Position numbers and translations under genes: made by a program. DNA of 64,000 bases from Alphaproteobacteria bacterium (GTDB taxonomy: Bacteria > Pseudomonadota > Alphaproteobacteria > UBA6615), in assembly GCA_021774445.1 (NCBI GenBank), contig JAJFJA010000025.1:1-64000 (forward strand), in the 5' to 3' direction. Positions 54,791-64,000 of this stretch are shown here, in pieces; the first letter of the stretch is position 1; every line of letters begins with the position of its first letter. The notes beneath the pieces are model-generated. The model was not told where the DNA came from. It searched no databases and was given only the letters and a program-made list of their open reading frames with translations.

Positions 54791-55728
54791 TTGTGAAAGA
54801 TCAGCTCGGGCCGAGCCTTTCGAAGCAACCCGCTCTGGCGATATTGTTGGGCTCACTCATCGCCGTGGCCGGGCTTGCCGCTTCGGCGCATGGTCGCCCA
54901 CTTGGAGATGGCAAGATCTCGACTTCGCCGGGGGTCGGCTATCTTATGTCCTGCCAGACCCAGTTCAACGCGAATGCGCCAGGCGCGTTCAATACCGGCC
55001 CTTGGATCAGCGGCTCGACCTACGACGCGGACGCCAAGCCGACGGTGGACGGATCGATTGGGTGGCCATCCGAGATCATGGTGACGCGTCAGGGTGACAA
55101 GCGGATGGTCCGCGCCAACAATCTGCCAGGGCATGGGACTGGTGTGTTCCCTATCGCCGGCTCTGACGACGCGTATCAGTATGACCGCAACCCAAACAGC
55201 ATTCAGTCCCAAGACATCGCCCTGACGCTGCCGGCGGACCCGCAATCGGGAACAACGGCAAGCTGCGTCCCGATGGGAATGATCGGGTTCGCGCTGTCGG
55301 GCACGGCGATCTACAACGCTGTCGACGCCCGCGGCAAGGACGCGCCGGCCTATGAAATCCAGGACGGCTGCGGCGGGCACCCCCAGCGGCAGGGGCAATA
55401 CCACTACCACGACCGGTCGCCATGCCTGATAGACTCGCAAAGCCAGCCGAATGGCCATTCGGACCTGGTCGGTTATGCGCTAGACGGCTTTGGCGTGTTC
55501 GGCATCCATGGCGACGGCGGCCAGGAACTCACGACCGCCGACCTCGACGATTGCCACGGGCACAATCATGCGGTGGATTGGGACGGCGAACGCAAAACAA
55601 TCTTCCACTATCACATGACGGACGAGTACCCCTACACGATCGGCTGCTACCGGGGCACACCGATCGAGACAGGCGCCCTGCGCAATCCGCCGGGCCAACG
55701 CCGCCCGCCGCCGCGTCGAAGAAACTGA
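54787..55728 (+). CDS. YHYH domain-containing secreted protein
   Basis: 313 residues with an N-terminal hydrophobic signal (PALAILLGSLIAVAGLAASA, cleaved near HGR). The YHYH domain is clear: GCGGHPQRQGQYHYHDRSPC, then GHSDLVGYALDGFGVFGIHG and KTIFHYHMTDEYPYTIGCYR, with a cluster of His and Cys suggesting metal binding in the periplasm. Function of the family is unknown. The proline/arginine-rich tail is low complexity. Its ATG overlaps the stop of a sulfatase remnant. Confidence 0.82.
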   Translation: MIVKDQLGPSLSKQPALAILLGSLIAVAGLAASAHGRPLGDGKISTSPGVGYLMSCQTQFNANAPGAFNTGPWISGSTYDADAKPTVDGSIGWPSEIMVTRQGDKRMVRANNLPGHGTGVFPIAGSDDAYQYDRNPNSIQSQDIALTLPADPQSGTTASCVPMGMIGFALSGTAIYNAVDARGKDAPAYEIQDGCGGHPQRQGQYHYHDRSPCLIDSQSQPNGHSDLVGYALDGFGVFGIHGDGGQELTTADLDDCHGHNHAVDWDGERKTIFHYHMTDEYPYTIGCYRGTPIETGALRNPPGQRRPPPRRRN

Positions 55729-55738
55729 GCAAGGGCGG

Positions 55739-56389
55739 CTAATCGCCGGCGAAGATTTCCTTGATTTTCACCGCAACGGCCTCGCCGAGCAAAACATGCT
55801 GATCGGCATCGAGGTGAATGCCGTCGATATCACTGGAATGAATGTGATCGCCGGCATTCAGGAAGAACACGCCGCGGCGCTCGGCCGCTTCACGATAGTG
55901 AGTTTGAAGGTCCTGTGATTTCGGTCCGGCGTTCGCAAACATGTCGGCGAGCCGATCCAGCCGCGCGAGCGGTGCCGGGCAGATCAGCAGGGCCCGTGGC
56001 GGTTCGGCCTGGCGGCCACAAGGACGCGATAGGATGAGGTCGAGCAGCGCCGCGGCGCCGCAGGCTATGTCGTAGGCGGAGAGACCGAAGCGATGCTTAA
56101 GGTCGTTGGTGCCGAGCATGACGACCACCAGATCGATCGGCTGGTGGGTCTCTAGGCACGGCAGAAGGTAAAACAGGCCGTTTTTGTGGGCGCCTTCATA
56201 AGGATCGTCCAGCGCGGTGGTGCGGCCGTTCAGGCCCTCCTCAGCGACCACAAAACCCGCGCCGAGCCGATCGCGGAGGACTCCGGGCCAGCGTTCCGCC
56301 GCCGAATATCGGCGAGTATCCTCGACTTCCTGACGCTTGGGGATTGCGCCCCAAGTGTTTGAGTCACCGTAACAAAGTATCGATTTCAT
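55739..56389 (-). CDS. SGNH/GDSL-family hydrolase (arylesterase-like)
   Basis: 216-residue serine hydrolase. Block I is [14 protein letters not shown] (catalytic Ser in GDSN), block III is [14 protein letters not shown] (oxyanion Asn) and block V is [14 protein letters not shown] (catalytic Asp and His). No signal peptide, so probably cytoplasmic. The GDSNTWG variant and length fit aryl or acyl esterases that also act on peracetylated sugars; the actual substrate is unknown. Convergent with the YHYH gene and divergent from nothing obvious. Confidence 0.9.
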   Translation of the reverse strand: MKSILCYGDSNTWGAIPKRQEVEDTRRYSAAERWPGVLRDRLGAGFVVAEEGLNGRTTALDDPYEGAHKNGLFYLLPCLETHQPIDLVVVMLGTNDLKHRFGLSAYDIACGAAALLDLILSRPCGRQAEPPRALLICPAPLARLDRLADMFANAGPKSQDLQTHYREAAERRGVFFLNAGDHIHSSDIDGIHLDADQHVLLGEAVAVKIKEIFAGD

Positions 56390-56461
56390 GCTTCGCGCTT
56401 CCGAGGTTGCCGTGACCGATCATTGTCGTATTGGGGCGGCATCGCAAGAGTGCGGCCGGGA

Positions 56462-57760
56462 TCAGATCGTATTGCCGGAGAACGTGGCGTCGAGGGCGGT
56501 GAGGAGGCGGTCGGCATCCTGCCGCGAGAACACAATCGGGGGCTTTATTTTCAGCACGTTATGGTATGGGCCGTCGGTGCCGAGCAAAACGCCGCGGGCC
56601 TTCATGCCTTCGATTACGTTGTCTGCCTCTCGTTCAGCCGGTTCGAGAGTGTCTCGATCGCGGACAAGCTCGACCCCGATGAACAGACCGAGGCCGCGAA
56701 CGTCACCCATCAGTTCATGGCGAGTGGCGAGATCTTGGAGACCTGCCAGCAGATAGCTCCCGGTCTCATGCGCATTTCGTTGAAGACCTTCGTCTTCAAT
56801 CGCTTGCAGCACCTCCAGGCCGATGGCGCACGACACCGGATTGCCGCCGAACGTGTTGAAATATTCCATGCCGTTATTGAAGGAGTCGGCGATCTCCGGC
56901 GTGGTAACGACAGCCCCAAGCGGATGCCCGTTGCCGATGGGTTTGCCTAGCGTGACGATGTCCGGCGCGACGTTCTGGGTCTCAAAACACCAGGCATGGC
57001 TGCCGACGCGGCCGAAGCCGACCTGGACTTCATCGGCGATGCAGACACCGCCGGCGCCGTGGACATGGGCGAACAGGCGGGCCAAGTAGCCGTTGGGAAG
57101 AATGATCTGACCGCCGCAACCCATGGCGGGCTCGGCAATGACCGCGGCGATTTCCTGCGCTGCCAAAACATCGCGCGCCTGGTCGGCATAGTGAATGGCA
57201 GCATCGGGATCGCCGCGGCGATAGGGTCCTCGATAGGTGTCCGGTGCGCTCAGGACGTGGGTGTTGGGCGGGGCGCCGCGGCCGCCTTTGCTGTTGCATT
57301 TGTATGGGCTGGCATCGATGAGCGCGGCCGTGTGGCCGTGGTAGGCATGATCGAGAACCAACAGATGCTCGCGGCCGGTGTGATTGCGGGCCAGACGTAA
57401 CGCCAAATCGTTGGCCTCGCTGCCGGAATTGACGAAAAAACACACGCTGAGGTGGTTGGGTAAGGTCGACGTCAGACGCTCGGCATAGGTGACGATATTG
57501 TCGTGCAGGTAGCGGGTGTTGGTGTTCAGTTCCGCCATCTGGTTCGCGGCAGCCGCGACGACCCTGGGATGGCAGTGGCCGACATGGCAGACATTGTTGA
57601 CGCAATCCAAGTATTCCCGACCGCTCTCGTCGTAGAGATAAGCGCCCCGGCCCCGCACAATCTTCAGGGGCTCCCGGTAGGACAGGGACAGCATCTTGCC
57701 GAGGTGTCGTTGTCGGGCGGCCAGGAGTGCTTGCCGGTCGCGAGGTTGGATGCCGCTCAT
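56462..57760 (-). CDS. Class III PLP phospho-lyase (AGXT2L-like)
   Basis: 432-residue fold-type I PLP enzyme with Lys273 ([12 protein letters not shown]) as Schiff-base residue and Asp243 ([14 protein letters not shown]). Its sequence is very close to the vertebrate AGXT2L1/L2 type: [68 protein letters not shown] and [13 protein letters not shown]. Those proteins are phospho-lyases for phosphoethanolamine or 5-phosphohydroxylysine rather than transaminases. The overlapping gene upstream encodes a phosphotransferase-fold kinase, which supports a kinase plus phospho-lyase pathway. Confidence 0.85.
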   Translation of the reverse strand: MSGIQPRDRQALLAARQRHLGKMLSLSYREPLKIVRGRGAYLYDESGREYLDCVNNVCHVGHCHPRVVAAAANQMAELNTNTRYLHDNIVTYAERLTSTLPNHLSVCFFVNSGSEANDLALRLARNHTGREHLLVLDHAYHGHTAALIDASPYKCNSKGGRGAPPNTHVLSAPDTYRGPYRRGDPDAAIHYADQARDVLAAQEIAAVIAEPAMGCGGQIILPNGYLARLFAHVHGAGGVCIADEVQVGFGRVGSHAWCFETQNVAPDIVTLGKPIGNGHPLGAVVTTPEIADSFNNGMEYFNTFGGNPVSCAIGLEVLQAIEDEGLQRNAHETGSYLLAGLQDLATRHELMGDVRGLGLFIGVELVRDRDTLEPAEREADNVIEGMKARGVLLGTDGPYHNVLKIKPPIVFSRQDADRLLTALDATFSGNTI

Positions 57761-58797
57761 GGGTCGATTCCTTGCTCAATCAAACCAAGCAGTTGCGCCG
57801 CGGTGGCTTCGTAGTCCTGGGCGCCAAGTCGTGCAAGCAACGACCAGACCGGTCGTTGTGATACGGCGAGGTAGGCGTTGTCGGGATCCTGCCGGGTTTG
57901 CCGCGCGCCGATGGCGGCACTTAGGCAGAGGCGGGTGACAATGAGATCGAACAGGGCCTGCCATTCGTCGTCATTAAGCGGGTATGTTCGGTGATAGCCG
58001 CAAGCCAGTTGCGCGGCGGCGGCGAGGGGATCGTCCCTGTCCAGCATCATATAGGCGGCGCAGTTGGCGAGCTCCGCGACGGTGTAGCTGCGCACGACAT
58101 CGCCGAAATCGATCAAGCCGGAGATCGCCGTGCCGGGGCCGTCGCCATCGACGAGGACATTATAGTCGTTGGCGTCGTTGTGGATGATGCTTTGTCGCAA
58201 GGCCGCGCGGCGAGGCTCGAGGCGCGCGTCGGCGGTTGTCGCCAAACGGCGGAGGAGGTCAAGGCGCTCGGCGCCGACATAGGCAAGGTTCTCAGCGATC
58301 ACAGCGGCCGCGTGGCGGGAGTCCCATTGCAGGTAGCGGTCCGCTCCACGGTGATCGAGGGCCGCAAGTATTTTGTCGACCTTACCGAGGATCCCGCCAA
58401 GCTGACGCAGCAGCAAATTGGTCGGGGCCGCGACTTCCGCGACCGGCCGCCCGGGCAGGAAGGTCAGCAGGCGGGCCATGCTAGGAATATCTTCAGCGTC
58501 GGACAGCGGTGCCATGGCCGCGCCCGACAGAGCGGGCAGCAGCTCCGGCACGAGATGCGCTACTTCAGTCTGGACCAGTCGTGTGAAGATCTCGTTCTGT
58601 AGTTCTAGGTGCACGACCGGCTCAGCGGCATCGGTCAGCTTGAGCAGCAGGTCCGGTCCGTCGAGCCGCGATAACTGAAAGTTCTGGTCGCGCTCCCCTG
58701 GCAGTTTCTTCGCTTTGGCTTTAATGCCGAACAGCCGATCGGCGACACGCGCTGCCTCCGCCGGGGACAATCGGGGACGGTTTGCGTGACTGGTCAT
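57757..58797 (-). CDS. APH/choline-kinase-fold phosphotransferase
   Basis: ATG at 58797 gives 346 residues; an upstream start at 58860 adds no conserved sequence. The kinase core has [18 protein letters not shown] (catalytic loop HNDxNxxN) and [14 protein letters not shown] (metal-binding Asp). It belongs to the group that includes hydroxylysine kinase (AGPHD1). It overlaps the phospho-lyase gene by four bases. The likely role is phosphorylating an amino alcohol such as hydroxylysine or ethanolamine, the product then being cleaved by the neighbour. Confidence 0.84.
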   Translation of the reverse strand: MTSHANRPRLSPAEAARVADRLFGIKAKAKKLPGERDQNFQLSRLDGPDLLLKLTDAAEPVVHLELQNEIFTRLVQTEVAHLVPELLPALSGAAMAPLSDAEDIPSMARLLTFLPGRPVAEVAAPTNLLLRQLGGILGKVDKILAALDHRGADRYLQWDSRHAAAVIAENLAYVGAERLDLLRRLATTADARLEPRRAALRQSIIHNDANDYNVLVDGDGPGTAISGLIDFGDVVRSYTVAELANCAAYMMLDRDDPLAAAAQLACGYHRTYPLNDDEWQALFDLIVTRLCLSAAIGARQTRQDPDNAYLAVSQRPVWSLLARLGAQDYEATAAQLLGLIEQGIDP

Positions 58798-58927
58798 GGC
58801 GGTGCAAGTCGTTCCGTAAGCACAATCTTGCCTGCAAGTATCTTTGCGGAGGCGTCCCATCGCTGTCTTAATCGACTATACGATATAGCCTTCGGCCCTT
58901 GACCAGTTTTCGATGGGTTCGCCAGAG

Positions 58928-59306
58928 ATGAAGATCGACAAGTCCTACGAGCTGCCGTTTCCGGCCCGGGATGTCTATGCGGCATGGGTGTCGCCGAGGA
59001 CTGTCATCGCGCCGGCGACCGGGATGGACATCGACCCGGTCGTCGGCGGCCACACTCGGCTGATAATGGAGACAGCGGACTATGCGGCGCGAGCGGAAGG
59101 GGTATTCCTGGTTGTTGAGCGTGGAGAGCGTGTGCGCTACTCCTGGGAATGGAATGGCGATGGGGAGGTCACCGAGAGCGATGTGACTTTCACGCCGATC
59201 GCGGACGGCACCCGTGTGCGCCGTCATGCATGACAGCGGGTGGGACAGCTCCATGGCAGGGTTGGCCGAGTTCATGGAAACGGGGAACAATGCTGCGGCT
59301 TTATGA
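58928..59306 (+). pseudogene. SRPBCC/AHSA1-family gene with a frameshift
   Basis: From ATG 58928 the frame reads MKIDKSYELPFPARDVYAAW, then VYAAWVSPRTVIAPATG and ESDVTFTPIADGTRVRRHA and stops at 59233, shorter than the usual 140 residues. In the next frame the expected ending appears at once: MHDSGWDSSMAGLAEFMETG, up to a TGA at 59306. A single-base change near 59225 would rejoin them. Family members bind hydrophobic ligands or Hsp90. It is either a recent mutation or a sequencing error. The restored end overlaps the GST start by 17 bases. Confidence 0.75.
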
Positions 59307-59895
59307 CAACAAGGAATCGCGCAACGGCTATAAGGTGGTCCTGCTGCTGAGCCATCTGGGCATGCCCTATGAGCGGATCGAGCTCGACATCTTCAAGGGT
59401 GCCTCGCGGACACCGGCGTATCTGGCGAAGAACCCAGCCGGGAAGATCCCGGCGCTGGAGTTGGACGACGGGACGATCCTGGCGGAGTCCGGGGCGATAC
59501 TATGGTATCTGGCGGAGGACACGCCCTACTTGCCGGACGACAAGATCAGCCGGGCACAAGTCTTGCGGTGGATCTGTTTCGAGCAAAACACGCATGAGAC
59601 TAGCATCGCCGAAGCACGTTCGATCCTGTTGCATCCAGAGCGGAACCAGGGTCGTGCCGGCGTCATCCTCGAGGAAAAACAGGCCCGTGGGAATGCCGTC
59701 CTCAAGACGATGGACGACCATTTGGCAGCCAACGAGTTCTTTGCCGCGGGGCGATACAGCATCGCGGACATGGCGCTGTATGGATACACAAGCGTGGCGC
59801 ATGAAGGCGGGTTCGACTTGTCGAAATATCCTGCCGTGCAATCCTGGATGGAACGGGTTGCGAAACAGCGCGGATACGTGCCGGCCAACCAGTGA
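59290..59895 (+). CDS. Glutathione S-transferase family protein
   Basis: ATG at 59290 gives 201 residues. The thioredoxin-like N-terminal domain (MLRLYDNKESRNGYKVVLLL, KNPAGKIPALELDDGTILAE, with the cis-Pro of KIPAL and the ES of glutathione binding) is followed by the helical domain with FAAGRYSIADMALYGYTSVA, including the conserved N-capping Asp. The substrate is unknown. It begins within the end of the SRPBCC frame, a common pairing. Confidence 0.92.
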   Translation: MLRLYDNKESRNGYKVVLLLSHLGMPYERIELDIFKGASRTPAYLAKNPAGKIPALELDDGTILAESGAILWYLAEDTPYLPDDKISRAQVLRWICFEQNTHETSIAEARSILLHPERNQGRAGVILEEKQARGNAVLKTMDDHLAANEFFAAGRYSIADMALYGYTSVAHEGGFDLSKYPAVQSWMERVAKQRGYVPANQ

Positions 59896-60045
59896 GCCGC
59901 CCTTCGCCGTTTCTCAAAAAAATCCAGTTTCGAGAACGTTACTGGTCGGCGGCCAAACCACGCGCTAGCCTTATAGTTTCCGCGGGCCTCGCGGCGCGGG
60001 CTGGTGCTGCGTGGGTTTGAAATATTGGTATTGGGGAGGATTGAC

Positions 60046-60936
60046 ATGGACCGAAAAAAAGCCAGTGATTTCAACCAGGAGTTGCTGGACCTGTACGACA
60101 AATACGCGCACGGCAGCCTCAGCCGCCGCGCTTTCTTCGACAAGGCTGCGAAATATACCGCCGGCGGCGTCACCGCGGCCGCTTTGTTGGAGACGTTGTC
60201 ACCGCAATATGCCTTAGCCAACCAGGTGGATCCGAACGACCCGGGCATCGATGCGTCACGGATCGAGTATCCGTCGCCGAACGGGCATGGCTCGATCCTG
60301 GGCTATCTGGTCAAACCAGCCAACGCCTCCGGCAAATTGCCGGGTGTCGTTGTGGTACACGAAAATCGTGGTCTCAATCCCTACATCGAAGATGTCGCCC
60401 GGAGACTGGCTACCGCCGGTTTCGTGGCGCTGGCGCCGGACGGCTTATCGCCGCTCGGCGGTTATCCCGGCACCGACGACGAGGGGCGGGAAATGCAGCG
60501 GCAGATCGACGGCGGCAAATTGCTGCAAGATTTCTTTGCGGCCTATGAACATTTGCAGGGGCATGAGGACACCACCGGCAAGATCGGTGTCGTTGGGTTC
60601 TGTTATGGCGGCGGTGTTGCCAACGCCTTGGCCGTGCGTTTTCCGGAACTGGGCGCGGCGGTGCCGTTCTATGGCCGGCAGGCAGCCACCGAGAATGTCG
60701 CGCAGATCCAGGCGCCGCTCCTGCTGCACTACGCCGGGCTGGACGATCGGATCAATGCCGGTTGGCCAGAGTTCGAGGCGGCGTTGAAGGCGCAAGGCAA
60801 GACCTTCACCGCGCATATCTATCCGGATGTCAACCACGGCTTCCACAACGACACGACGCCGCGCTACGACGAGCCGGCGGCGGAATTGGCATGGGAGCGG
60901 ACAATCGCTTTCTTCAACGAAACGCTCGCGGCTTAA
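60046..60936 (+). CDS. Dienelactone hydrolase family protein, Tat-exported
   Basis: ATG at 60046 (GGGAGG upstream) gives 296 residues; an earlier ATG at 60004 is unlikely. The N-terminus has an RR motif ([20 protein letters not shown]) and a cleavage site near YALAN, so it is a probable Tat substrate after a longer cytoplasmic lead. The alpha/beta-hydrolase triad is visible: Cys nucleophile in [15 protein letters not shown], Asp in [11 protein letters not shown] and His in [11 protein letters not shown]. It probably acts on a lactone or ester in the periplasm. Followed 20 bases later by a secreted metallo-hydrolase. Confidence 0.88.
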   Translation: MDRKKASDFNQELLDLYDKYAHGSLSRRAFFDKAAKYTAGGVTAAALLETLSPQYALANQVDPNDPGIDASRIEYPSPNGHGSILGYLVKPANASGKLPGVVVVHENRGLNPYIEDVARRLATAGFVALAPDGLSPLGGYPGTDDEGREMQRQIDGGKLLQDFFAAYEHLQGHEDTTGKIGVVGFCYGGGVANALAVRFPELGAAVPFYGRQAATENVAQIQAPLLLHYAGLDDRINAGWPEFEAALKAQGKTFTAHIYPDVNHGFHNDTTPRYDEPAAELAWERTIAFFNETLAA

Positions 60937-60956
60937 GAAAAAGGGAGAGGAGAGAC

Positions 60957-61814
60957 ATGAAACGCTGGGGACAACGTGCCGGCTTTATCGGTTTGGCGCT
61001 GCTTGCAAGCCTAATGGCGGGCCCAACAGTGGCGCAGGATGTGACCCGAGAGATCACCAAGATCGACGGGGACCTTTATCGATTCCAGAACAACTTCCAT
61101 TTTTCGGTCTTCCTCGTCACGCCGGATGGCATCATCGCCACTGACCCGATCAATGCCGAGGCGGCGCAATGGTTGAAAGACGAGCTGGCCAGCCGGTTCA
61201 ATCAGCCGGTCAAATACTTGATCTATAGCCATCATCACCCCGATCACGCCTCCGGCGGCGAGGTCTTTGCAGACACCGCGACCTTCATCGGTCACGAGAA
61301 TATGGTTGCCGCGGCAGCGGCGCAGGGTTCGGACGCGGTCCGGCTGCCGGACATCATCTTCTCGGACACGATGACGGTTACGTTGGGCGGTAAGACCGCC
61401 GAGCTGCACTATGTCGGGAAAAACCACTCCGACAACATGACCGTCGTCCGTTTCCCCGACGAGAAGACCGTTTTCACGGTCGATTTCATTTCGGCCAATC
61501 GTCTGCCGTTCCGCACGTTGGGCGACTCCTACTACCCAGACTGGATCGACTCGATCAAAGCGGTGGAAGCCTTGGACTTCGAGATCGCGGCCCCGGGTCA
61601 CGGCGCGCTGGCGACGCGGGAGAATGTCGTGGCGCACCGGCAGTATCATGAGGACCTCACCGCTGCCGTGCAGGCACAGATCGATGCAGGAAAGAGTGTC
61701 GAAGAGGCAAAAGCGGCAATCACCCTCGACAAATACAAGGATTGGGGCCAGTACGACGCCTGGCTCAGTGAGAATGTCGAGGGTGCGTACAGGATTCTGT
61801 CCGGGTCCAGTTGA
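60957..61814 (+). CDS. Secreted MBL-fold metallo-hydrolase
   Basis: ATG at 60957, after AAGGGAGAGGAGAG, gives 285 residues with a Sec signal (AGFIGLALLASLMAGPTVAQ). The zinc motif HxHxDH reads YSHHHPDHASGG, and later ligands are H of LHYVGKNHSDNMTVVR, D of TVFTVDFISANR and H of EIAAPGHGAL. The fold matches the beta-lactamase superfamily, with possible roles in lactone or ester hydrolysis. Tightly coupled to the dienelactone hydrolase, so the two probably act on the same compound in the periplasm. Confidence 0.9.
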   Translation: MKRWGQRAGFIGLALLASLMAGPTVAQDVTREITKIDGDLYRFQNNFHFSVFLVTPDGIIATDPINAEAAQWLKDELASRFNQPVKYLIYSHHHPDHASGGEVFADTATFIGHENMVAAAAAQGSDAVRLPDIIFSDTMTVTLGGKTAELHYVGKNHSDNMTVVRFPDEKTVFTVDFISANRLPFRTLGDSYYPDWIDSIKAVEALDFEIAAPGHGALATRENVVAHRQYHEDLTAAVQAQIDAGKSVEEAKAAITLDKYKDWGQYDAWLSENVEGAYRILSGSS

Positions 61815-61947
61815 TCCGGCTTGGACGGGGCGCGTGATAACCCGGCGGTGTCGCGCGCCCTAATTGCTGCGGTGTACCCCAGTATTCGGTAGTGTGAGGG
61901 CCGCTACGATGCGGTTCAGTCGCGTTCCCTGACGAAGGAGTATTGCC

Positions 61948-62283
61948 GTGCCCAATATCGCTACTTACTCGGTGTATGTCGGGGCGGCGGTTGCCGAAAT
62001 CAGCGGTAGTTTCGCCTTCTGGGCCTGGTTGCGGCTGGGCAAGTCGGTGTTCTGGACGATGCCCGGCACGGCGATGTTGATACTGTTCGCCATTCTGCTG
62101 ACGCGGATCGACGCGGCGTATGCGGGGCGCGCCTTTGCGGCCTATGGTGGCGTCTATGTTGTGGCATCGTTGGGTTGGCTATGGGCAGTCGAGGGCAGCC
62201 GGCCGGACCGGTGGGATGGGCTCGGCGGGGCGATCATCCTCGTTGGCGCCGCGGTCGTTCTCCTAGGCCCGCGCGCCGCCTGA
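61948..62283 (+). CDS. ynfA: YnfA family membrane protein (UPF0060)
   Basis: 111 residues from a GTG at 61948 (AAGGAG upstream) with four membrane helices. Conserved blocks: [20 protein letters not shown] (the family AEIxGCYxxW region), [20 protein letters not shown] and [20 protein letters not shown]. YnfA is a small DMT/SMR-related exporter, linked to efflux of quaternary compounds in some bacteria. Monocistronic. Confidence 0.93.
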   Translation: MPNIATYSVYVGAAVAEISGSFAFWAWLRLGKSVFWTMPGTAMLILFAILLTRIDAAYAGRAFAAYGGVYVVASLGWLWAVEGSRPDRWDGLGGAIILVGAAVVLLGPRAA

Positions 62284-62368
62284 TCCCCTTCGCTTGAGGC
62301 ATGACATTCTGCGTGAGGTGCGGGATTATTGCGACCGTGCCGGACATTACGTTTTGGAGCGTTGATAA

Positions 62369-63244
62369 GTGGCGGTCTTAGAGACTCTTGACTTGTACAA
62401 GGACGGTGCAACCGTTGTTCCGGGCGTGTTGGACGCGAAGATGCTGGCCTGGCTGCGCGGGTTGTGCGGAGACCTATTGCGCAAGGTAGACCCGGCGCAT
62501 CGGGCCGCACAGCGCTCGACGGGTAGCCTGATACAAATGGCCGAGGAACCGCGGTTTGCGGACCTTATTGCCTTGGAAGGTGCGATCACCGCGCTGGAGC
62601 GGCTGGGGTTGTCCGGCGCCCGATTCAGTTCGGGGTATCTGATCAGCAAGCCTCCCGGCGGCCCGCCGCTGTTCTGGCATCAGGACTGGTGGGGCTGGGA
62701 CCATCCGATAAGCTACGAGCGGCAGCCGACCCAAGTTTTCCTGATGTACTACCTAGTCGACACCACGCCGAGCAATGGCTGCCTGCGCATCATTCCCGGC
62801 AGCCACTTGCGGCGCACGCCAGTCCATGACCGGCTGCCGAGTGCCCATAATCAGAGTTTGGCCAGGGTGGAGGATCCGGACGACCCGGTTTACGGCTCGA
62901 TGCCGGGCGAAGTGGCCGTCGCGGTCAAGGCCGGCGATTTGGTCGTCGGCGACGCACGGCTGCTGCACAGCGCCTACGCCAATCAGTCCGCCGACGAAAG
63001 ATCGCTACTCACACTGTGGTATCACCCGGCCTACATGACCCAGCCGGAACAGTTGCGTGCACGGGTTGCCAGCATCATGCGGCGAGAGGAGGTGGACACC
63101 GACCCCGACGGCGCGGCAATCGGACCGTTCCCCGACTGCTGGCCCGCTGACGCCCGGACACGGATTGCCGATGTGGTTGCGGCCTATGAAGGCGATGCGG
63201 CGCCGTTGCCGTGGAACAGAGAACCCAGTCCGAGACTGGCGTAG
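62369..63244 (+). CDS. Phytanoyl-CoA dioxygenase (PhyH)-family oxygenase
   Basis: 291 residues from a GTG at 62369. The Fe(II)/2-oxoglutarate oxygenase facial triad is visible: FWHQDWWGWDHP (His, Asp) and DARLLHSAYANQS (distal His), with Arg of DERSLLTLWYHP as probable 2-oxoglutarate ligand. NGCLRIIPGSHLRRT is a PhyH hallmark. The family hydroxylates very diverse substrates, so the reaction cannot be named. Convergent with the EamA transporter. Confidence 0.9.
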   Translation: MAVLETLDLYKDGATVVPGVLDAKMLAWLRGLCGDLLRKVDPAHRAAQRSTGSLIQMAEEPRFADLIALEGAITALERLGLSGARFSSGYLISKPPGGPPLFWHQDWWGWDHPISYERQPTQVFLMYYLVDTTPSNGCLRIIPGSHLRRTPVHDRLPSAHNQSLARVEDPDDPVYGSMPGEVAVAVKAGDLVVGDARLLHSAYANQSADERSLLTLWYHPAYMTQPEQLRARVASIMRREEVDTDPDGAAIGPFPDCWPADARTRIADVVAAYEGDAAPLPWNREPSPRLA

Positions 63245-63247
63245 TTT

Positions 63248-64000
63248 CTAGTTTCGGCTTTCCGTGGTCCGATTGAGGAATATCGCGGCGCAGAGCAACA
63301 CCACGCCGAAGACAACGAGGGTGTGCAAATCCTCGCCAAAGAAGATGCTGCCGAGCAAGGCGCCGGCAGCGATGGCGATATAGTTTGCCTGAGACGCGAA
63401 CGTGCCGCCCTCCCGGCGGGCGAGATAGAAAAACAGAACCAAGGCGACGGTCTCGGACACGATGATGAGACCGAGGAAGATGCTTTGGGCCAGGTTCGGG
63501 ATAAAGACAGTGCCGCGCGAGGAAATCGCCGCGGCGACCGCGAAACCGAGCAGTGCCACGACCGCTTGGCCCTGCGCGACCTGCAAGCCGTCGACACCTC
63601 GGGGCCATTTGCTGGCAATGAACAGGACGTATGACGCATAAAATACGGGGATAGCGAAGGCGAGGGTTAATGTGGTCAGGGTGAACGCGCCTTCGAGATC
63701 GGACGCTTGTGCGCTGCCGACAATCACAAGGCCGGATGCCGCGAAGCCAAGGGCGATGCCCACGGCCCTTCTTGGGGTGACACGCTCTAAACCCGACAAA
63801 AGCGCGAAGACGGCGGTCCATATGGGTGCACTGGTGACGATCAGGACGAAGACCACCGCCGGCAATCTGCCCGCGACCGTGACTTCCAGGAAGAAAGGCG
63901 CGGCGAATCCGAACGCGCCGGCAACAACATAAAAGCGGAAGGTTGCCTTGGTAACGGGTGGCAGATTTCGCCGCAGCATATTCAGCGCGGTGAGGAGAAC
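63248..64000 (-). CDS. EamA/DMT-family transporter, partial
   Basis: The frame is open upstream to the window edge (VLLTALNMLRRNLPPVTKAT), so the start lies outside; at least 250 codons are visible. About nine hydrophobic segments are seen in the visible part, such as FVLIVTSAPIWTAVFALLSG and AVGIALGFAASGLVIVGSAQ, with the second EamA repeat in AIAAGALLGSIFFGEDLHTL. Drug/metabolite transporters of this kind export small molecules or metabolites; the substrate is unknown. Confidence 0.86.
   Translation of the reverse strand, partial: VLLTALNMLRRNLPPVTKATFRFYVVAGAFGFAAPFFLEVTVAGRLPAVVFVLIVTSAPIWTAVFALLSGLERVTPRRAVGIALGFAASGLVIVGSAQASDLEGAFTLTTLTLAFAIPVFYASYVLFIASKWPRGVDGLQVAQGQAVVALLGFAVAAAISSRGTVFIPNLAQSIFLGLIIVSETVALVLFFYLARREGGTFASQANYIAIAAGALLGSIFFGEDLHTLVVFGVVLLCAAIFLNRTTESRN

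Overview
The window is a high-G+C chromosome segment from an alphaproteobacterium. The main evidence is a popZ-type polar organiser (DUF2497), the contiguous order dgt-argS-SPOR-nagZ-M50 protease-scpA-scpB-tatABC-serS-surE-pcm, and a PIMT-type methyltransferase next to tolC. A Rhodospirillales-like host is a reasonable guess, but the sequence alone does not settle it. No rRNA, tRNA or CRISPR array was seen.

Region by region. 1-13507 (minus strand) is a dense housekeeping run of overlapping genes: dGTPase, arginyl-tRNA synthetase, cell-wall recycling, chromosome condensation (ScpAB), Tat export, seryl-tRNA synthetase, SurE, Pcm and the start of a LysM/M23 lipoprotein. An orphan ABC ATPase sits between scpB and tatA. 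13624-15094 (plus) holds erpA and xth. They are followed by an unlisted 26-codon ORF with a 16-nt perfect match to the anti-Shine-Dalgarno tail and a strong terminator. 15138-24153 (plus) carries a histamine/trimethylamine dehydrogenase-like flavoprotein, a PhoX-like Tat substrate and a complete Dpp/Opp-type ABC operon. 24328-26183 (minus) has a membrane class III cyclase and a LysE exporter.

26289-30610 is a bounded Tn3-family transposon. It has 38-bp terminal inverted repeats and a perfect 5-bp TAATA target duplication. Its resolvase is broken and its transposase is reduced to an N-terminal stub fused to what looks like an IS3-family tail. The rest is cargo: a LysR regulator facing an OsmC-like protein, a group 1 truncated haemoglobin and a GFA-family zinc protein. 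This looks like a mobile redox or electrophile-defence cassette and is the most interesting object in the window.

31388-39650 is an alpha-glucoside region. A complete plus-strand aglEFGK transporter lies among the remains of a second, minus-strand agl operon: a permease tail, an intact alpha-glucosidase and two pieces of an ATPase, with a LacI regulator at its head. 39655-46405 is a GntR-controlled ABC sugar importer with a cytoplasmic FGly-type sulfatase, suggesting uptake and desulfation of a sulfated compound. 46448-54261 (minus) returns to core genes: ilvD, valS, popZ, a small secreted protein, tolC and a PIMT paralogue.

54262-64000 is mixed accessory content: a sulfatase remnant, a YHYH-domain secreted protein, an SGNH hydrolase, a phospho-lyase/kinase pair resembling hydroxylysine or phosphoethanolamine catabolism, a frameshifted SRPBCC gene, a GST, a Tat-exported dienelactone hydrolase followed by a periplasmic metallo-beta-lactamase-fold enzyme, YnfA, a PhyH-type dioxygenase and an EamA transporter that runs off the window.
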